Below, piece by piece: positions 18,862 to 27,473 of a DNA stretch of 64,000 bases. The stretch's first letter is position 1. Every line of letters begins with the position of its first letter. The stretch is from Microbacteriaceae bacterium (lineage in GTDB: Bacteria > Actinomycetota > Actinomycetes > Actinomycetales > Microbacteriaceae). The translations under genes and the position numbers were made by a program. Location: assembly GCA_004297935.1 (NCBI GenBank), contig SCRE01000006.1, forward strand, positions 434,001 to 498,000. Direction: 5' to 3'. A model generated the notes under the pieces. That model was not told where the DNA came from and searched no databases. It worked only from the letters and a program-made list of their open reading frames with translations.

Positions 18862-19977
18862 TCAGCGTCCGAGGCTCGGGGCGTGCTGGGTGACCCCCAG
18901 GTGACCCCCGTCCGGGCCGAAGTTCTCGGCGGTGGCTAGGCGGCGCACGTGGTCGCGGCGCTGGCCTTCGCCGAGGACGTGCGCGTAGACCGCCAGGACG
19001 GTGCGGGCGTCATCGCCAAGGTACTCTGCGACTTCGTGGACAGGGGTTCCCAGGCGCAGCCAGGTCGAGGCGGCGTAATGGCGTAGTGCGTGGCGGCGGA
19101 AGCCGAGCGGGAACTTGCGGGCAACGCCGACGGAGAGCTGGCCGCCCTGCTGATTGGTGAACAGGTAGTCGTCGGGCTGCTTGCCGGCGGCGTACAGGCG
19201 GAAGATCGCTAGGGCGCGCGGTGACAGCGGCACCGGCCGGGTGCCGCGCCAGGACTTCGGTGCCTTCTCCTCGTAGCGGTCCGAGTGCGACCGCTCGACG
19301 TTCAGTTGCGGCAGCGGAGTCTCGGAGAGCCAGTGGGTGCGGATGGCGCGTAGCTCGCCCCATCGCACACCGGTCAACGACATGAACTCGAACACGTCCG
19401 CGATATCGCTTCGGCGCTGGCGCAGTGCGGCGAGGACGGCGGCCACGCGCTCGCGGGAGGGAATCTCGTTCGGGCTCACCGCGTGCTGGGCGACGACGCT
19501 CAGCTCGGGAATCTTCTTCATTGTCCGCGCCGGATGCGGCTGGTGCAGCAGCCCTTGGCCATCCGCATAGCTGAACAGCGCGCTCAGAGTTGTCTTGGCC
19601 CGCGCCACAGTCGAGGGCTTCTTCCCGCTGCGCAGCTGCGCGAGTAGGTGGGATCGGATGTCGTCGGCCTGGATCGAGGCGAGCGGCCGGGCGAGCATCG
19701 CCGCCGGGAGAGCAGCAAGGTTGTTCCGGTCGGTGTCCACGGTGTGCGGGTTGCCGCCCTCCCGTGCCGTCAAAAACATCGTCACCAGTTCGTTCAGCGT
19801 GAACGACTGCTTCGGCGGCAAGGGCCGGCCGGTCTCCAACAGGTGCTTCTGCCCCCGCTCCCACGCCTCGGCCGCGTGCTTGCTGTCGAACGCCTTCGCT
19901 GCCACGAGCTTCCGGCCCGACTTCACCCGGACCAGGTAGTACGTCTTGCCGGCATTCGTCTTGCGCGTCTCGATCAT
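18862..19977 (-). CDS. int: Tyrosine recombinase, phage-type integrase
   Basis: Site-specific recombinase for integration at tRNA-Ser. The 371-residue protein has an N-terminal arm-binding domain (about 1-60), a SAM-like core-binding domain (about 65-150) and the catalytic domain. The active-site residues seen are Arg in SLTGVRWGELR, His-x-x-Arg in RHALRHYAAS and Tyr in VLAVYAHVLGE. The gene reads toward the tRNA, the usual arrangement. The frame is open further upstream, but ATG at 19977 (MIETRKTNAGK) overlaps the excisionase stop and starts the conserved domain. The final codons contain a direct repeat also found at 41566. Confidence 0.93.
   Translation of the reverse strand: MIETRKTNAGKTYYLVRVKSGRKLVAAKAFDSKHAAEAWERGQKHLLETGRPLPPKQSFTLNELVTMFLTAREGGNPHTVDTDRNNLAALPAAMLARPLASIQADDIRSHLLAQLRSGKKPSTVARAKTTLSALFSYADGQGLLHQPHPARTMKKIPELSVVAQHAVSPNEIPSRERVAAVLAALRQRRSDIADVFEFMSLTGVRWGELRAIRTHWLSETPLPQLNVERSHSDRYEEKAPKSWRGTRPVPLSPRALAIFRLYAAGKQPDDYLFTNQQGGQLSVGVARKFPLGFRRHALRHYAASTWLRLGTPVHEVAEYLGDDARTVLAVYAHVLGEGQRRDHVRRLATAENFGPDGGHLGVTQHAPSLGR
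18889..18909. repeat. Tandem 11-bp units shared with the other element end
   Basis: GGTGACCCCCA followed by GGTGACCCCC lies within the last codons of the integrase gene. The same 20-bp string occurs at 41566-41585, next to attachment copy B. Position near both ends suggests integrase arm-type sites. Confidence 0.5.
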
Positions 19978-20186
19978 TCGGCCACTCCGGCCAGGCGCTC
20001 CACGTCGATGCGGCGGTAGACGCGCTTGTGGTCGGTGAGCCGAATCGGCTCCACCGGCGCGCGCCCGTCCAAGGCGAGAATGCGCAGAGTGGTGCGGTGG
20101 ATGCCGAGCAGCGCGGCAGTTTCCTCCTCGGAATAGAACAGCCGCGCCGGCGCGGCCGACCTCTCGCGCACAACAACCTCGCCCAT
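19974..20186 (-). CDS. xis: Excisionase-like helix-turn-helix protein
   Basis: A 70-residue protein with a MerR/HTH_17-like fold: FYSEEETAALLGIHRTTLRIL forms the helix-turn-helix and KRVYRRIDVERL the wing. Small proteins of this type next to tyrosine integrases usually act as recombination directionality factors. Its stop overlaps the integrase ATG (ATGA), so the two are coupled. A GGAG site precedes the ATG. Divergent from the HTH gene at 20302. Confidence 0.82.
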   Translation of the reverse strand: MGEVVVRERSAAPARLFYSEEETAALLGIHRTTLRILALDGRAPVEPIRLTDHKRVYRRIDVERLAGVAE

Positions 20187-20215
20187 CGCGATCTCCTCTC
20201 GCGCAACTGGCCATC

Positions 20216-20295
20216 AGATATTTGCAGCTATATGAGAATAGACCTTAACACAGATAAATGCAACTACCTGAGGTAACTCGACTATTCGCTAGACT
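20216..20295. promoter_or_regulatory. Divergent control region with operator-like repeats and leaderless promoter
   Basis: Two 21-bp direct repeats (20216-20236 and 20252-20272) match at 16 positions. The second contains TGCAACTACCTGAGGTA (20259-20275), a near-palindrome found inverted at 36989-37005 before the relaxase gene (15 of 17 identical). TAGACT at 20290-20295 fits a -10 box six bases before the ATG at 20302, implying a leaderless transcript whose -35 region overlaps the operator. Confidence 0.6.
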
Positions 20296-20301
20296 CGCCA
20301 T

Positions 20302-21012
20302 ATGCCGACGGTTCCGCGACTGCCCGGCGATCAGACCTACGACGGGCTGCTCGTCCAGGACGACCTGCCCAAGGGCTGGCACTTGGCAAGCCGGTTCCCC
20401 GGTGAGCGCCCCGACGACGCCAGCGACGAGATCGACGCCATGCTTGGCTACAACGACCAGGTCGCGACCGAGACCGCTCGCCGGGCGCAACTCGACTCCG
20501 AGCAGAACGAGACGATTGACGGGCGCTGGCGCTACATCGAGCACGAAGCCACCGCGACCCGCGTGCTCATCCGGCTCCAACGCCAGCTCCACGCCGTTCC
20601 CGAAGAAATCCGCATCACCGGTGTCACCTACATGCCGTGGCGTCCTGGCGACCCCATCACCAGCCAACTCCTGCGCGAACTCCCCACCGCCAGAATCGAA
20701 GCAGCTATCAACAAGCGCCTGTTCGCCATGCGGCGCACCAATACCGTCACGGGCGGCAAGATCGAACTCCCCAGCGGCCGGAAGGTCAGCGAGCGCGACC
20801 TACTCAGGCCTCTCGGCGACCCCAAACGGACACCGGACTTCTATGAAATCGTCGCCCTCCAACACGGTAGGCTCGCCGAACAGGGAGACCCAAACCCATC
20901 CGCCACTATGGCCGAGATCAGCGGCGTCGCCCTCAGCACCGCGCAAGGCTGGGTGACCCGCGCCCGCACCCGCGGACTCCTCCCACCTGGACGCCGCGGC
21001 CGGGCCGGGTAG
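20302..21012 (+). CDS. Putative DNA-binding regulator of the mobile element
   Basis: A 236-residue protein I cannot place in a named family, though proteins of this layout are common beside integrases in actinobacterial elements. The N-terminal part is acidic and polar; the middle (about 75-165) has mixed alpha/beta character. The C-terminal 50 residues (ATMAEISGVALSTAQGWVTRA) resemble a helix-turn-helix, ending in a basic tail GRRGRAG. No ribosome site is visible; a -10-like box six bases upstream suggests leaderless translation. It is the best candidate to bind the operator motif in front of itself and of the relaxase. Confidence 0.65.
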   Translation: MPTVPRLPGDQTYDGLLVQDDLPKGWHLASRFPGERPDDASDEIDAMLGYNDQVATETARRAQLDSEQNETIDGRWRYIEHEATATRVLIRLQRQLHAVPEEIRITGVTYMPWRPGDPITSQLLRELPTARIEAAINKRLFAMRRTNTVTGGKIELPSGRKVSERDLLRPLGDPKRTPDFYEIVALQHGRLAEQGDPNPSATMAEISGVALSTAQGWVTRARTRGLLPPGRRGRAG

Positions 21013-21388
21013 GGTAGCTACCGCACGCATGCCCGTGGTGGCGGCGGCAGGGGACGTGAAACTGTTCTGTACCCGCCCGCGTTCAGAATCACGAAGGCGC
21101 GTTCTGGTCCGTAAACGGTAAACAACGGGAAGTTGACGAGTCGGCCTGTAGATGAGTTCTTCAGCATTCAGGGACCCACACGATGCGGTAGCACCGTTAG
21201 CAGATGAGAACCACTTATGACTGCTCATGCTATGCACGACGAAGATGCTATAAGCCCGCGCGGTCCCAGATTGCCGGTTATGCAAGTGTCTTTCACGCCG
21301 CCATCGGCAACCCGTCGGTGGAGCACCCACGTGAAGACCGCCAGGATGAAGACGGTAACGGTGGTTCCGTATTTCAGGATCAGGCGAT
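21013..21388. other. Non-coding stretch in element I
   Basis: About 375 bases without a supportable gene. It contains AT-rich patches (GTAAACGGTAAACAACGG around 21112-21129) that stand out from the GC-rich surroundings. No structure beyond that was recognised. Confidence 0.4.
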
Positions 21389-21757
21389 TCATGACCGCAC
21401 CCGGGCAACCGGAGGAACCAGGTAGTCGCCGTCCACGATGGCGACTACCGGCAGATACACGCGCAGTATGAGCTTGAACCGTCTGGGCGGTGTCGTGAGC
21501 AAATCCTGGGCCGCACCGGATGGCTGACGCGGCTGCAGCAGAATCTCGACCGATCCATCGGTGTTTTTCACATGACTGGAGTGGCTGTTGACGCTGGACC
21601 GGCCCGTTGGGGTGCTGACCAGGAAACCAGTAGTGCCCGTCGCGGTCAGCGACCAGAAGTCATCATTCGGCGGATACCTGGTCAGGTAGACGAATGTCAG
21701 GCCGATGATGGCGGCCGCCTCACAGCAACCCGCAAGCCAGGCGAAAAATCCGCTCAC
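21389..21757 (-). CDS. Hypothetical membrane protein
   Basis: The frame runs further upstream into the preceding small gene; the GTG at 21757 (VSGFFAWLAGCCEAAAII) is the first start that avoids most overlap and gives 122 residues. One or two hydrophobic segments lie near the N-terminus (FFAWLAGCCEAAAIIGLTFVYL), followed by a polar part that may be exposed, ending VYLPVVAIVDGDYLVPPV. No family recognised. The first codons and the region just upstream contain an in-frame near-duplication (21707-21732 and 21758-21783). Confidence 0.45.
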   Translation of the reverse strand: MSGFFAWLAGCCEAAAIIGLTFVYLTRYPPNDDFWSLTATGTTGFLVSTPTGRSSVNSHSSHVKNTDGSVEILLQPRQPSGAAQDLLTTPPRRFKLILRVYLPVVAIVDGDYLVPPVARVRS

Positions 21758-21770
21758 GATGGCGCCCGCC

Positions 21771-21959
21771 TCACAGCAACCCGGTCCTGAATAGCACGAC
21801 AACGGCAATGACCGCGGCGACGATGACCCCCAGTATCAGCCCGCCTTGCCACGAACTTGGGTGCCAGCCCGGCCCGGACCGGTTCCGTTGAAACCACGGC
21901 TTCCCCTTGTTCTTTCGGGGGAGCAGTTCATTCGGCAATTCGTGCTCGTCCTCCGGCAT
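21771..21959 (-). CDS. Small single-span membrane protein
   Basis: A 62-residue product with a charged N-terminal half (MPEDEHELPNELLPRKNKGK) and one transmembrane helix at the C-terminus (GLILGVIVAAVIAVVVLF). Start ATG at 21959 is chosen over upstream codons because a purine-rich site (GGAGAAGAGG) precedes it. It lies just upstream of the other small membrane gene on the same strand and is probably cotranscribed. Function unknown. Confidence 0.5.
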   Translation of the reverse strand: MPEDEHELPNELLPRKNKGKPWFQRNRSGPGWHPSSWQGGLILGVIVAAVIAVVVLFRTGLL

Positions 21960-22358
21960 GCGCTTTTCCTCTTCTCCATACCAGGATCCCGGCGGAACCC
22001 GCGGATACTGACGGCCGCAACGACGAGAGCCTAGCGGCGGCGGCGAGCCACCAGTGCCGACCCCAAGGGGCGATATGCCCCTTGGGTGACTCCTGGACCT
22101 GAAATCAACGCGACGACACGTGCCACAATCGCAGAGTAGCATTTCGTCTAATACCAGAGCACAGTTCGCGGCGCCCCGATAAACGCAGGCGCAGCGAGGC
22201 GCACTGTGAACGGGATTGAGAAGAGTGGGCGATGTCTCGATTCAGGAAGTATTGGATCTACAGTGCCCTTACGCGTCTGAGTTCGCTAACCAATCTCCGG
22301 GTTTTATTAACCTCTTTTGGTCTGGTTCGATTATCGGATCAGTCAAGGAGAAACGAGC

Positions 22359-22721
22359 ATGACAAGCAACCAGGTTCCACCCTCGCAGCAGGGTGGCCCG
22401 CGACCGGTGCGGAAGCGGCGTAAGACCCTGTCACCGTCGCAGAAGTACGAGGTGTTCACCGCGACGTTGACCTCCTCGGCCACGCAGCGTGAGCTGGCGG
22501 AGAAGTACCGGGTGGATCGGACCACGATCCGTACGATCTGCGCCACGGCGAAGCAGGGCGCGCTGGACGCGTTGACGGCCGCGGTGCCCGGCCGACGCGG
22601 CCGCAGTGCTGAGGAAGTCGAGCTGGTCGAGGCCAGAGCGGAGATCGACCGGTTGAAGCTGACCGTGGTCGAGCAGGCGATGCAACTGCACCTGTCCGAG
22701 GGAAAAGACGGTTGGGACTGA
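22359..22721 (+). CDS. IS3-like transposase orfA (helix-turn-helix)
   Basis: A 120-residue DNA-binding subunit. A basic N-terminus is followed by a helix-turn-helix (TQRELAEKYRVDRTTIRTICATAK) and a C-terminal leucine-zipper-like helix (VELVEARAEIDRLKLTVVEQAMQL), the usual OrfA layout. The start at 22359 has AAGGAG upstream. It overlaps the TTG that opens orfB at 22712, as in elements that couple or frameshift between the two. Confidence 0.8.
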   Translation: MTSNQVPPSQQGGPRPVRKRRKTLSPSQKYEVFTATLTSSATQRELAEKYRVDRTTIRTICATAKQGALDALTAAVPGRRGRSAEEVELVEARAEIDRLKLTVVEQAMQLHLSEGKDGWD

Positions 22722-23828
22722 CGGCTGGCCCGGTCCCGGTCCGCGTGGCCGGGCCGGCGAAAGAAGGCCTGATCGTCCTGGCCGATCATGCGGTCGGGCA
22801 GGGCTTCAGCATGCGTCACGCGTGCCGGATGCTCGGTGTCGACCATGCCCGGCTGCTGGGCTGGAAGACGCGTCGCTTAGCCGGTGAGTCCCTTCAGGAC
22901 CTGGCCTCGGGGCCGACGGCCGGGGAGGCGGTCCATGCGCTACTGGAGTGGGAACGTGACGCTGTCGCCGAGATCGCCGCCGAGTGGGGTCAGATCGATC
23001 TGTCGCACCGGAAACTGGCTCACCGTGGGTCCCGGCTGGGCCGCGTGTTCGTGTCCGAATCCTCTGTGCTACGGGTGCTGATCGCCAAAGGCATGCACCT
23101 GCCCGGCCTGCCGCAGATCCGTGAATCCCGGCAGAAGCGGCCGTTCCCGGACTGGGTCGAACCGGTCCCCGGCCAAATTTATGTCTGCGATTTCACCCAC
23201 TTCCTTCACCAAGCTGCGAGGTTGGGCGGCGATCGCGGTCGTGGACGTGATCTCCAAATACTGGCTGGCCACTGTGTTCAGCCCGGAGGAAACCTCGGTA
23301 CAGGTCGAGACCGCGTTCATCGAGGCTCTGACCGTCGACGGGAAGGAGTGGCTGCTGGAAGACGCCGACTTCGCCGAACAGCTCGCGGCCGGGCAGATCC
23401 CGGACAACGACGAGCGCGTCCCGGTGCTGCTGGCCGTCTCCGACAACGGACCCCAGATGCCCTCGACGCACACGGCACAATTCATGGCCATCGCCCGGAT
23501 CGCCCAGCACTTCGGCCGGCCCGGCACCCCGAACGACCAGGCCTGGATCGAGTCGTTCTTCGGCCATCTGAAAGGCGAACACCCGTATCTGGACACCATC
23601 ACCGACCCGGCCGTGATGACCGCCGAACTGAACCTGCGAAGGGAGCACTACAACACCGTGCGCCTGCACGAATCCATCGGCTACGTCACCCCCGACGACG
23701 AACACTACGGCCGCGGACAAGCCATCCGCGACGCCCGGGAGAAAGGACTCAAAAAAGCACGCGTCAACCGGATTGCACAACGACGAAAACTACGACACAC
23801 TACCAGGAAGAAACACACCAGCCAATGA
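22712..23828 (+). pseudogene. IS3-like transposase orfB with frameshift
   Basis: Reads from TTG 22712 through an HTH_21-like region to CDFTHF (first catalytic Asp). It must then shift frame to continue as TKLRGWAAIAVVDVISKYW, SDNGPQMPS (second Asp) and WIESFFGHLKGE (Glu). The shift coincides with CTTCCTTC at 23200-23207, a tandem 4-bp duplication whose removal joins THF to TKL. All three catalytic residues survive, so decay looks recent. A programmed shift is unlikely within the catalytic domain. Confidence 0.8.
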
Positions 23829-24114
23829 GGTCAATTGAAACACCCGACTGGTTAGTTATTTCAGAAGCGCCGCGGTGCGGGGCTGGCTGTGGTTTGGGCG
23901 ATAGTTCTTACCATTGTGTATTTGACTCACGGTCCAGCGGTTGAGCGGGTCTTCCTCCTGGTCTTCGGTGGATTCTGCATCGGCTGGATCACGACGACAA
24001 TCGCCCGATTCGTCTGCCCGCCACCGAAGCGCTGGGGTGTCACGCAACACGCCGGCTGAACCGTACACCGGTAACGCCTGCCCCGGCCAAGAATGCGAAG
24101 GAGAGATCTACTCG

Positions 24115-24453
24115 ATGTTCACGAAGAAAGGTGACGAGGCCGTCCTCGCCAAACTCAGTGAAGCTCCTGAACAATACCGGGGGATCGGCAATCGCCTACA
24201 CGCAATCATTCGAGAAGGTGCGCCGTCATTAGAGCCTGTCGTGCGGTGGGGACTCCCGTTCTATGTGAAGGATGGCAAAGACATCTGTTACATCAAACCG
24301 GGCAAGGACTTCATCGTGTTCGGCTTTGGAGAAGTCGTGAACCCCGCACGTGAGGAAGGTGCCAACATGCACCCAATCGCGTGGAACATTACGTTGATGG
24401 ATGACGAGACGGAGGCCAACATTCGTGCGCTCGTCAAGAAAGCAGTTGCCTGA
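24115..24453 (+). CDS. DUF1801-type small protein
   Basis: A 112-residue protein resembling the DUF1801/YdhG-like fold: an N-terminal helix (DEAVLAKLSEAPEQYRGIGNRL), the typical VVRWGLPFYVKDGKDICYIKPGKDFIVFGF core and a C-terminal helix. The family has no settled biochemical role; members are compared with iron-chaperone frataxin-like folds. ATG at 24115 is chosen because AAGGAG lies 10-15 bases upstream; the longer open frame upstream overlaps the split membrane gene. Base composition is lower in GC than its neighbours. Confidence 0.7.
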   Translation: MFTKKGDEAVLAKLSEAPEQYRGIGNRLHAIIREGAPSLEPVVRWGLPFYVKDGKDICYIKPGKDFIVFGFGEVVNPAREEGANMHPIAWNITLMDDETEANIRALVKKAVA

Positions 24454-24787
24454 CACGGACCAGCGTCAAGGGAGTACCGCGAACCGTTTCGAGGCTATTT
24501 GTGAGTTTCGGCATGTTCGATCTGTCGGCTGCCGATCGGTGCTTTCGCCGCCAAGTATCCGATCATCGTCAGCCTTTGCGCTGTACATGGGCCATCGGTT
24601 GATCTTCCGACGACGCGAATTGTCACCGTCGACGCCGTCTCGTCAGTCTGCACGCCAACGATGCATTCCCATCGTACGAGCGGCGAACAAACCGAATACT
24701 GACCGTCTCGCAAGCCGTTCGGCTTGCGGGCACCGGTGTGCTGCTGCGGCGTGCGTGTTGGCGCGTTCGTGGCCGGGGCACGGTTTG
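24454..24787. other. Non-coding stretch
   Basis: About 330 bases between the DUF1801 gene and the convergent FAD oxidoreductase gene. Short frames show no recognisable domain. Nothing further seen. Confidence 0.4.
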
Positions 24788-25930
24788 TCAGGGAGTGTCG
24801 CTGGAGGGTGCGGTTCGTGTTTTGTTGCGGGTGGGGAGCGCGTTCAGAACGGCGTTGCGCATCGTGATGCCCGATGCGGTCTTGGGCACGAGGAGGCGTG
24901 ATGTGATGCCAGCGCCGCGTTGTAACGGTCGGACGTATTTGCGGTGCGTGTGTTCATAGACAGCGAAAGCAGCCGCGTGGTCGTTCGGGCGATCGGTCAG
25001 GGCGTCGGCGAGGGTCTTGGCTCCGACGATCGCGCTGCTGGAGCCTTCGCCAAACAGCGAGATACAACTCGCTGCGTCACCGAGCAGCACCACACGGCCA
25101 GCACTCCACCCCGGTACGTTCACGCGCGTGACGGCGTCGAAGTACCGGTCGTCGCACGCACCCCATTGCTCAAGCGCAACCGGGGTTAGCCATCCGCCGC
25201 CAGCGTAGGTGGACTCGACGAGCCGTCTGGCTTGCACCGGATCGCGATAGTCGAAATCGTGCCGCGAACGGAAGATGAAAGCGAACCCGGGCTTGCCGCC
25301 GGCCGGATGGATCGACAGCGAGGTCCCCGGCTCGTTGTACAGCAGTACGCTGTGCGGATCCTCGATCGGCAGCCGGGCGCGCACCGTGCCGATGAACATG
25401 CCGAACGGGCGGGAATAACGTTCTTCGGGGCCGAATGCCAAGCGCCGCACCGTGGAGTGGATTCCGTCGGCGCCGACCACGAGGTCGAAGCGATGGGACG
25501 GGGCCCGCTGAAACTCGACATCGGCCCCGCCGCCGCCGTGGTGCAGGGCAGTGATCGAGTCGTCCTGGATGATGAGGGTGTTCTCCTGAGCCTTCTCAAG
25601 CAACAGTCCGACCAGCTCGTTGCGCGCGACCTCGACCTCCTCGTTGGCTCCGGCCCGTTTGTGGGTGCGGATCGTGGCCTGGGGCCGCCCGTCGGCATCG
25701 ACGAAGACCACACGTTCGACCCCGGTGGCCGCCTCCTGCAGGCGCGACCATATGCCCATTTGCCGTGCAATGGCGACCGCTCCACCGCGTACGTCAACAG
25801 GGTTTCCGCTGGATCGGGTACCGGCCGCGCGTTCCACGACCGTGACCAACCAACCAGACTTCGCCATCCAGTACGCGGCGGTCGAGCCGGCAATTCCACC
25901 GCCCGAGATCAGCACACTGCGATCCACCAT
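24788..25930 (-). CDS. FAD-dependent monooxygenase (PHBH-fold)
   Basis: Flavoprotein that probably hydroxylates an aromatic or polyketide-like compound using NAD(P)H and oxygen. The 380-residue protein has the FAD-binding GxGxxG motif (VLISGGGIAGSTAAYWM), the DG motif (FDLVVGADGIHSTVRRL) and the second FAD-phosphate motif (GRVVLLGDAASCIS). The start at 25930 is chosen because the Rossmann strand begins immediately after. It is a distant paralogue of the monooxygenase at 26285 and divergent from it. Confidence 0.85.
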   Translation of the reverse strand: MVDRSVLISGGGIAGSTAAYWMAKSGWLVTVVERAAGTRSSGNPVDVRGGAVAIARQMGIWSRLQEAATGVERVVFVDADGRPQATIRTHKRAGANEEVEVARNELVGLLLEKAQENTLIIQDDSITALHHGGGGADVEFQRAPSHRFDLVVGADGIHSTVRRLAFGPEERYSRPFGMFIGTVRARLPIEDPHSVLLYNEPGTSLSIHPAGGKPGFAFIFRSRHDFDYRDPVQARRLVESTYAGGGWLTPVALEQWGACDDRYFDAVTRVNVPGWSAGRVVLLGDAASCISLFGEGSSSAIVGAKTLADALTDRPNDHAAAFAVYEHTHRKYVRPLQRGAGITSRLLVPKTASGITMRNAVLNALPTRNKTRTAPSSDTP

Positions 25931-26284
25931 GACCCCATCAAAGCACCAAACACCGATCGAGCCCGCGCCCCTGTGAATTCCCCGTCGCAAGACATTCGCT
26001 TGCGGACATCACTCGTGGACCGGAACGCGGTCCTGAGCAGGTATTCACGACCCTCCGAAAGATGCCCGCTGACTGTCCGCCTTACGGATGGTGAGAACCG
26101 ACCTCGGTGGGTGCGGTCCTGGCCGGGTGCACTTGGGCGCGGTGCCCTTCGGGATTTGCCCGCGGATTCGTGGCGTTTCAGCAGAAACGCCGCCCGGTCT
26201 TCTGGCGGTAGCGCGCACCCGTTGATGGTTTTAGACCAATGGTTTAGACTAGTGGTCTAAGACGGCCGACGGAGAGGGCGCGTC
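25931..26284. other. Divergent intergenic region between the two FAD monooxygenases
   Basis: About 350 bases; the only feature recognised is the paired TetR-type operator at 26231-26260. Frames across it are shadows or lack family signal. Confidence 0.45.
26231..26260. promoter_or_regulatory. Two overlapping palindromes, candidate TetR operators
   Basis: 26231-26247 and 26244-26260 both match the ideal palindrome TTAGACCANTGGTCTAA (two mismatches and one mismatch). They lie 25-55 bases before the monooxygenase ATG, whose operon ends with a TetR regulator, so autoregulation is likely. Confidence 0.65.
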
Positions 26285-27469
26285 ATGAAGGTTTTGATCG
26301 TGGGAGCCGGGATCGCCGGCCCGACGCTGGCATTCTGGCTCAACAAGTCGGGCCACGAGGTCACGATTGTGGAACACGCTCCCGAGTTGCGCAGCGGTGG
26401 TTACCTGATTGATTTCTGGGGCGCCGGCTTTGATGTGGCGCAGCGGATGGGCATCGTGTCTGAGTTGCGCACGCGCGGCTACGTCTTCACCGAGGCGAGA
26501 GCTATCGATCGGAACGGTCGCAAGATCGCGTCGTTCAATCCCGAGGCCGTGATCGAGTCGAACAACCGGTATTTGAGCATTCCGAGAACTGACCTAGCCG
26601 CGGTCATCTACGATTCTCTCGGCGGCGCGGTGGAGCTGATGCTCATGGACACCGTGCGAGACCTCGCCGACGACGGCGAGCACGTTCGGGTTACCTTCGA
26701 GAGCGGGAGCGCCCGTGATTTCGATCTCGTCATCGGGGCGGATGGCCTGCACTCGCGGGTGCGCAAGCTCGCTTTCGGTCCGGATGAGCGATTCGAGAAG
26801 TATTTCGGCATGGTGGTGGCCGCGTTCGATGTGGCGCGGTATCCGGAACGTGACGAGCTCGTCGCGATGATGTACGCCGAGGTCGGGTTTCAGGCGATCC
26901 GACTCTCTTTTCGCGACGATGCCACGCTGATCCTGTTCAGTCTGCGGCACGACGGCGACGTGCCGGTCGAGCGCGCGGCACAGGAGGGCCTGCTGCGGGA
27001 GCAGCTGGGCGACAAAGGGTGGGAGGTTCCCGCGATGCTGGCCGCCATGCCCCAATCGAAGAACTTCTACTTCGACTCGGTGAGCCAGATCCAGATGCCG
27101 TCGTGGTCGACCGGCCGCATTGCCTTGGTGGGCGATGCCGGCGCTTGCCCGTCATTCCTGGCGGGTCAGGGCTCTGCGCTGGCCATGGTGGAGGCGTACA
27201 CACTGGCGGCGGAACTGGCACGAACCGGCGACCACCGCGAGGCGTTCGCCCGCTACGAGGGGCGGCTGGCGCCGCTGATACGCTCCAAGCAGCATGCCGC
27301 CCAGGGCTTGGGTCTGGCCTTCGCTCCGAAGAACAAGTTCCAGCTTTTCGTCAGGAATTCGGTGTTGAAGGTGATGGGGCTTCCCAGGGTTGCCGACATC
27401 GCGATGGGCAGGAGTTTTCACGATCGCGTCGAGCTCCCGTCGTTCCCGGAACAGACTCAGGCACACTGA
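26285..27469 (+). CDS. FAD-dependent monooxygenase (TetX-like)
   Basis: A 394-residue flavoprotein of the same class as TetX and polyketide hydroxylases. Motifs: KVLIVGAGIAGPTLAFWLNK (FAD ADP loop, residues 2-21), FDLVIGADGLHSRVRKL (DG motif) and STGRIALVGDAGACPSFLAGQG (second FAD motif). It is controlled with the TetR gene that starts four bases after its stop, so it probably removes or modifies a toxic compound that acts as inducer. Start ATG at 26285 directly precedes the Rossmann strand. Substrate unknown; tetracycline is one possibility only. Confidence 0.87.
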   Translation: MKVLIVGAGIAGPTLAFWLNKSGHEVTIVEHAPELRSGGYLIDFWGAGFDVAQRMGIVSELRTRGYVFTEARAIDRNGRKIASFNPEAVIESNNRYLSIPRTDLAAVIYDSLGGAVELMLMDTVRDLADDGEHVRVTFESGSARDFDLVIGADGLHSRVRKLAFGPDERFEKYFGMVVAAFDVARYPERDELVAMMYAEVGFQAIRLSFRDDATLILFSLRHDGDVPVERAAQEGLLREQLGDKGWEVPAMLAAMPQSKNFYFDSVSQIQMPSWSTGRIALVGDAGACPSFLAGQGSALAMVEAYTLAAELARTGDHREAFARYEGRLAPLIRSKQHAAQGLGLAFAPKNKFQLFVRNSVLKVMGLPRVADIAMGRSFHDRVELPSFPEQTQAH

Positions 27470-27473
27470 GGGC

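Larger units (their letters stand above)
22286..23855 (+). mobile_element. IS3-like insertion sequence, inactivated
   Basis: Imperfect terminal inverted repeats: the left end begins CTAACCA and continues to ATTAACCTC; the right end, read inverted, begins CTAACCA and continues to ATTGACCTC. The interior has overlapping orfA and orfB of IS3 type. No target duplication was found. orfB carries a frameshift, so the copy is probably immobile unless helped in trans. Confidence 0.7.
22232..24059 (+). pseudogene. Small membrane protein gene split by the IS3-like element
   Basis: Codons 22232-22285 encode MSRFRKYWIYSALTRLSS, preceded by a purine-rich site. After the IS, 23856-24059 continues as LFQKRRGAGLAVVWAIVL and on to a TGA, with two hydrophobic segments and the end PPPKRWGVTQHAG. 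Removing exactly the 1570 bp between the inferred IS ends joins the two parts in one frame, giving about 85 residues. Function unknown. Confidence 0.55.

Noticed and set aside
22712-23828. Programmed frameshift within orfB
   Set aside because: IS3 programmed shifts occur between orfA and orfB; here the shift falls inside the catalytic domain at a simple 4-bp duplication.
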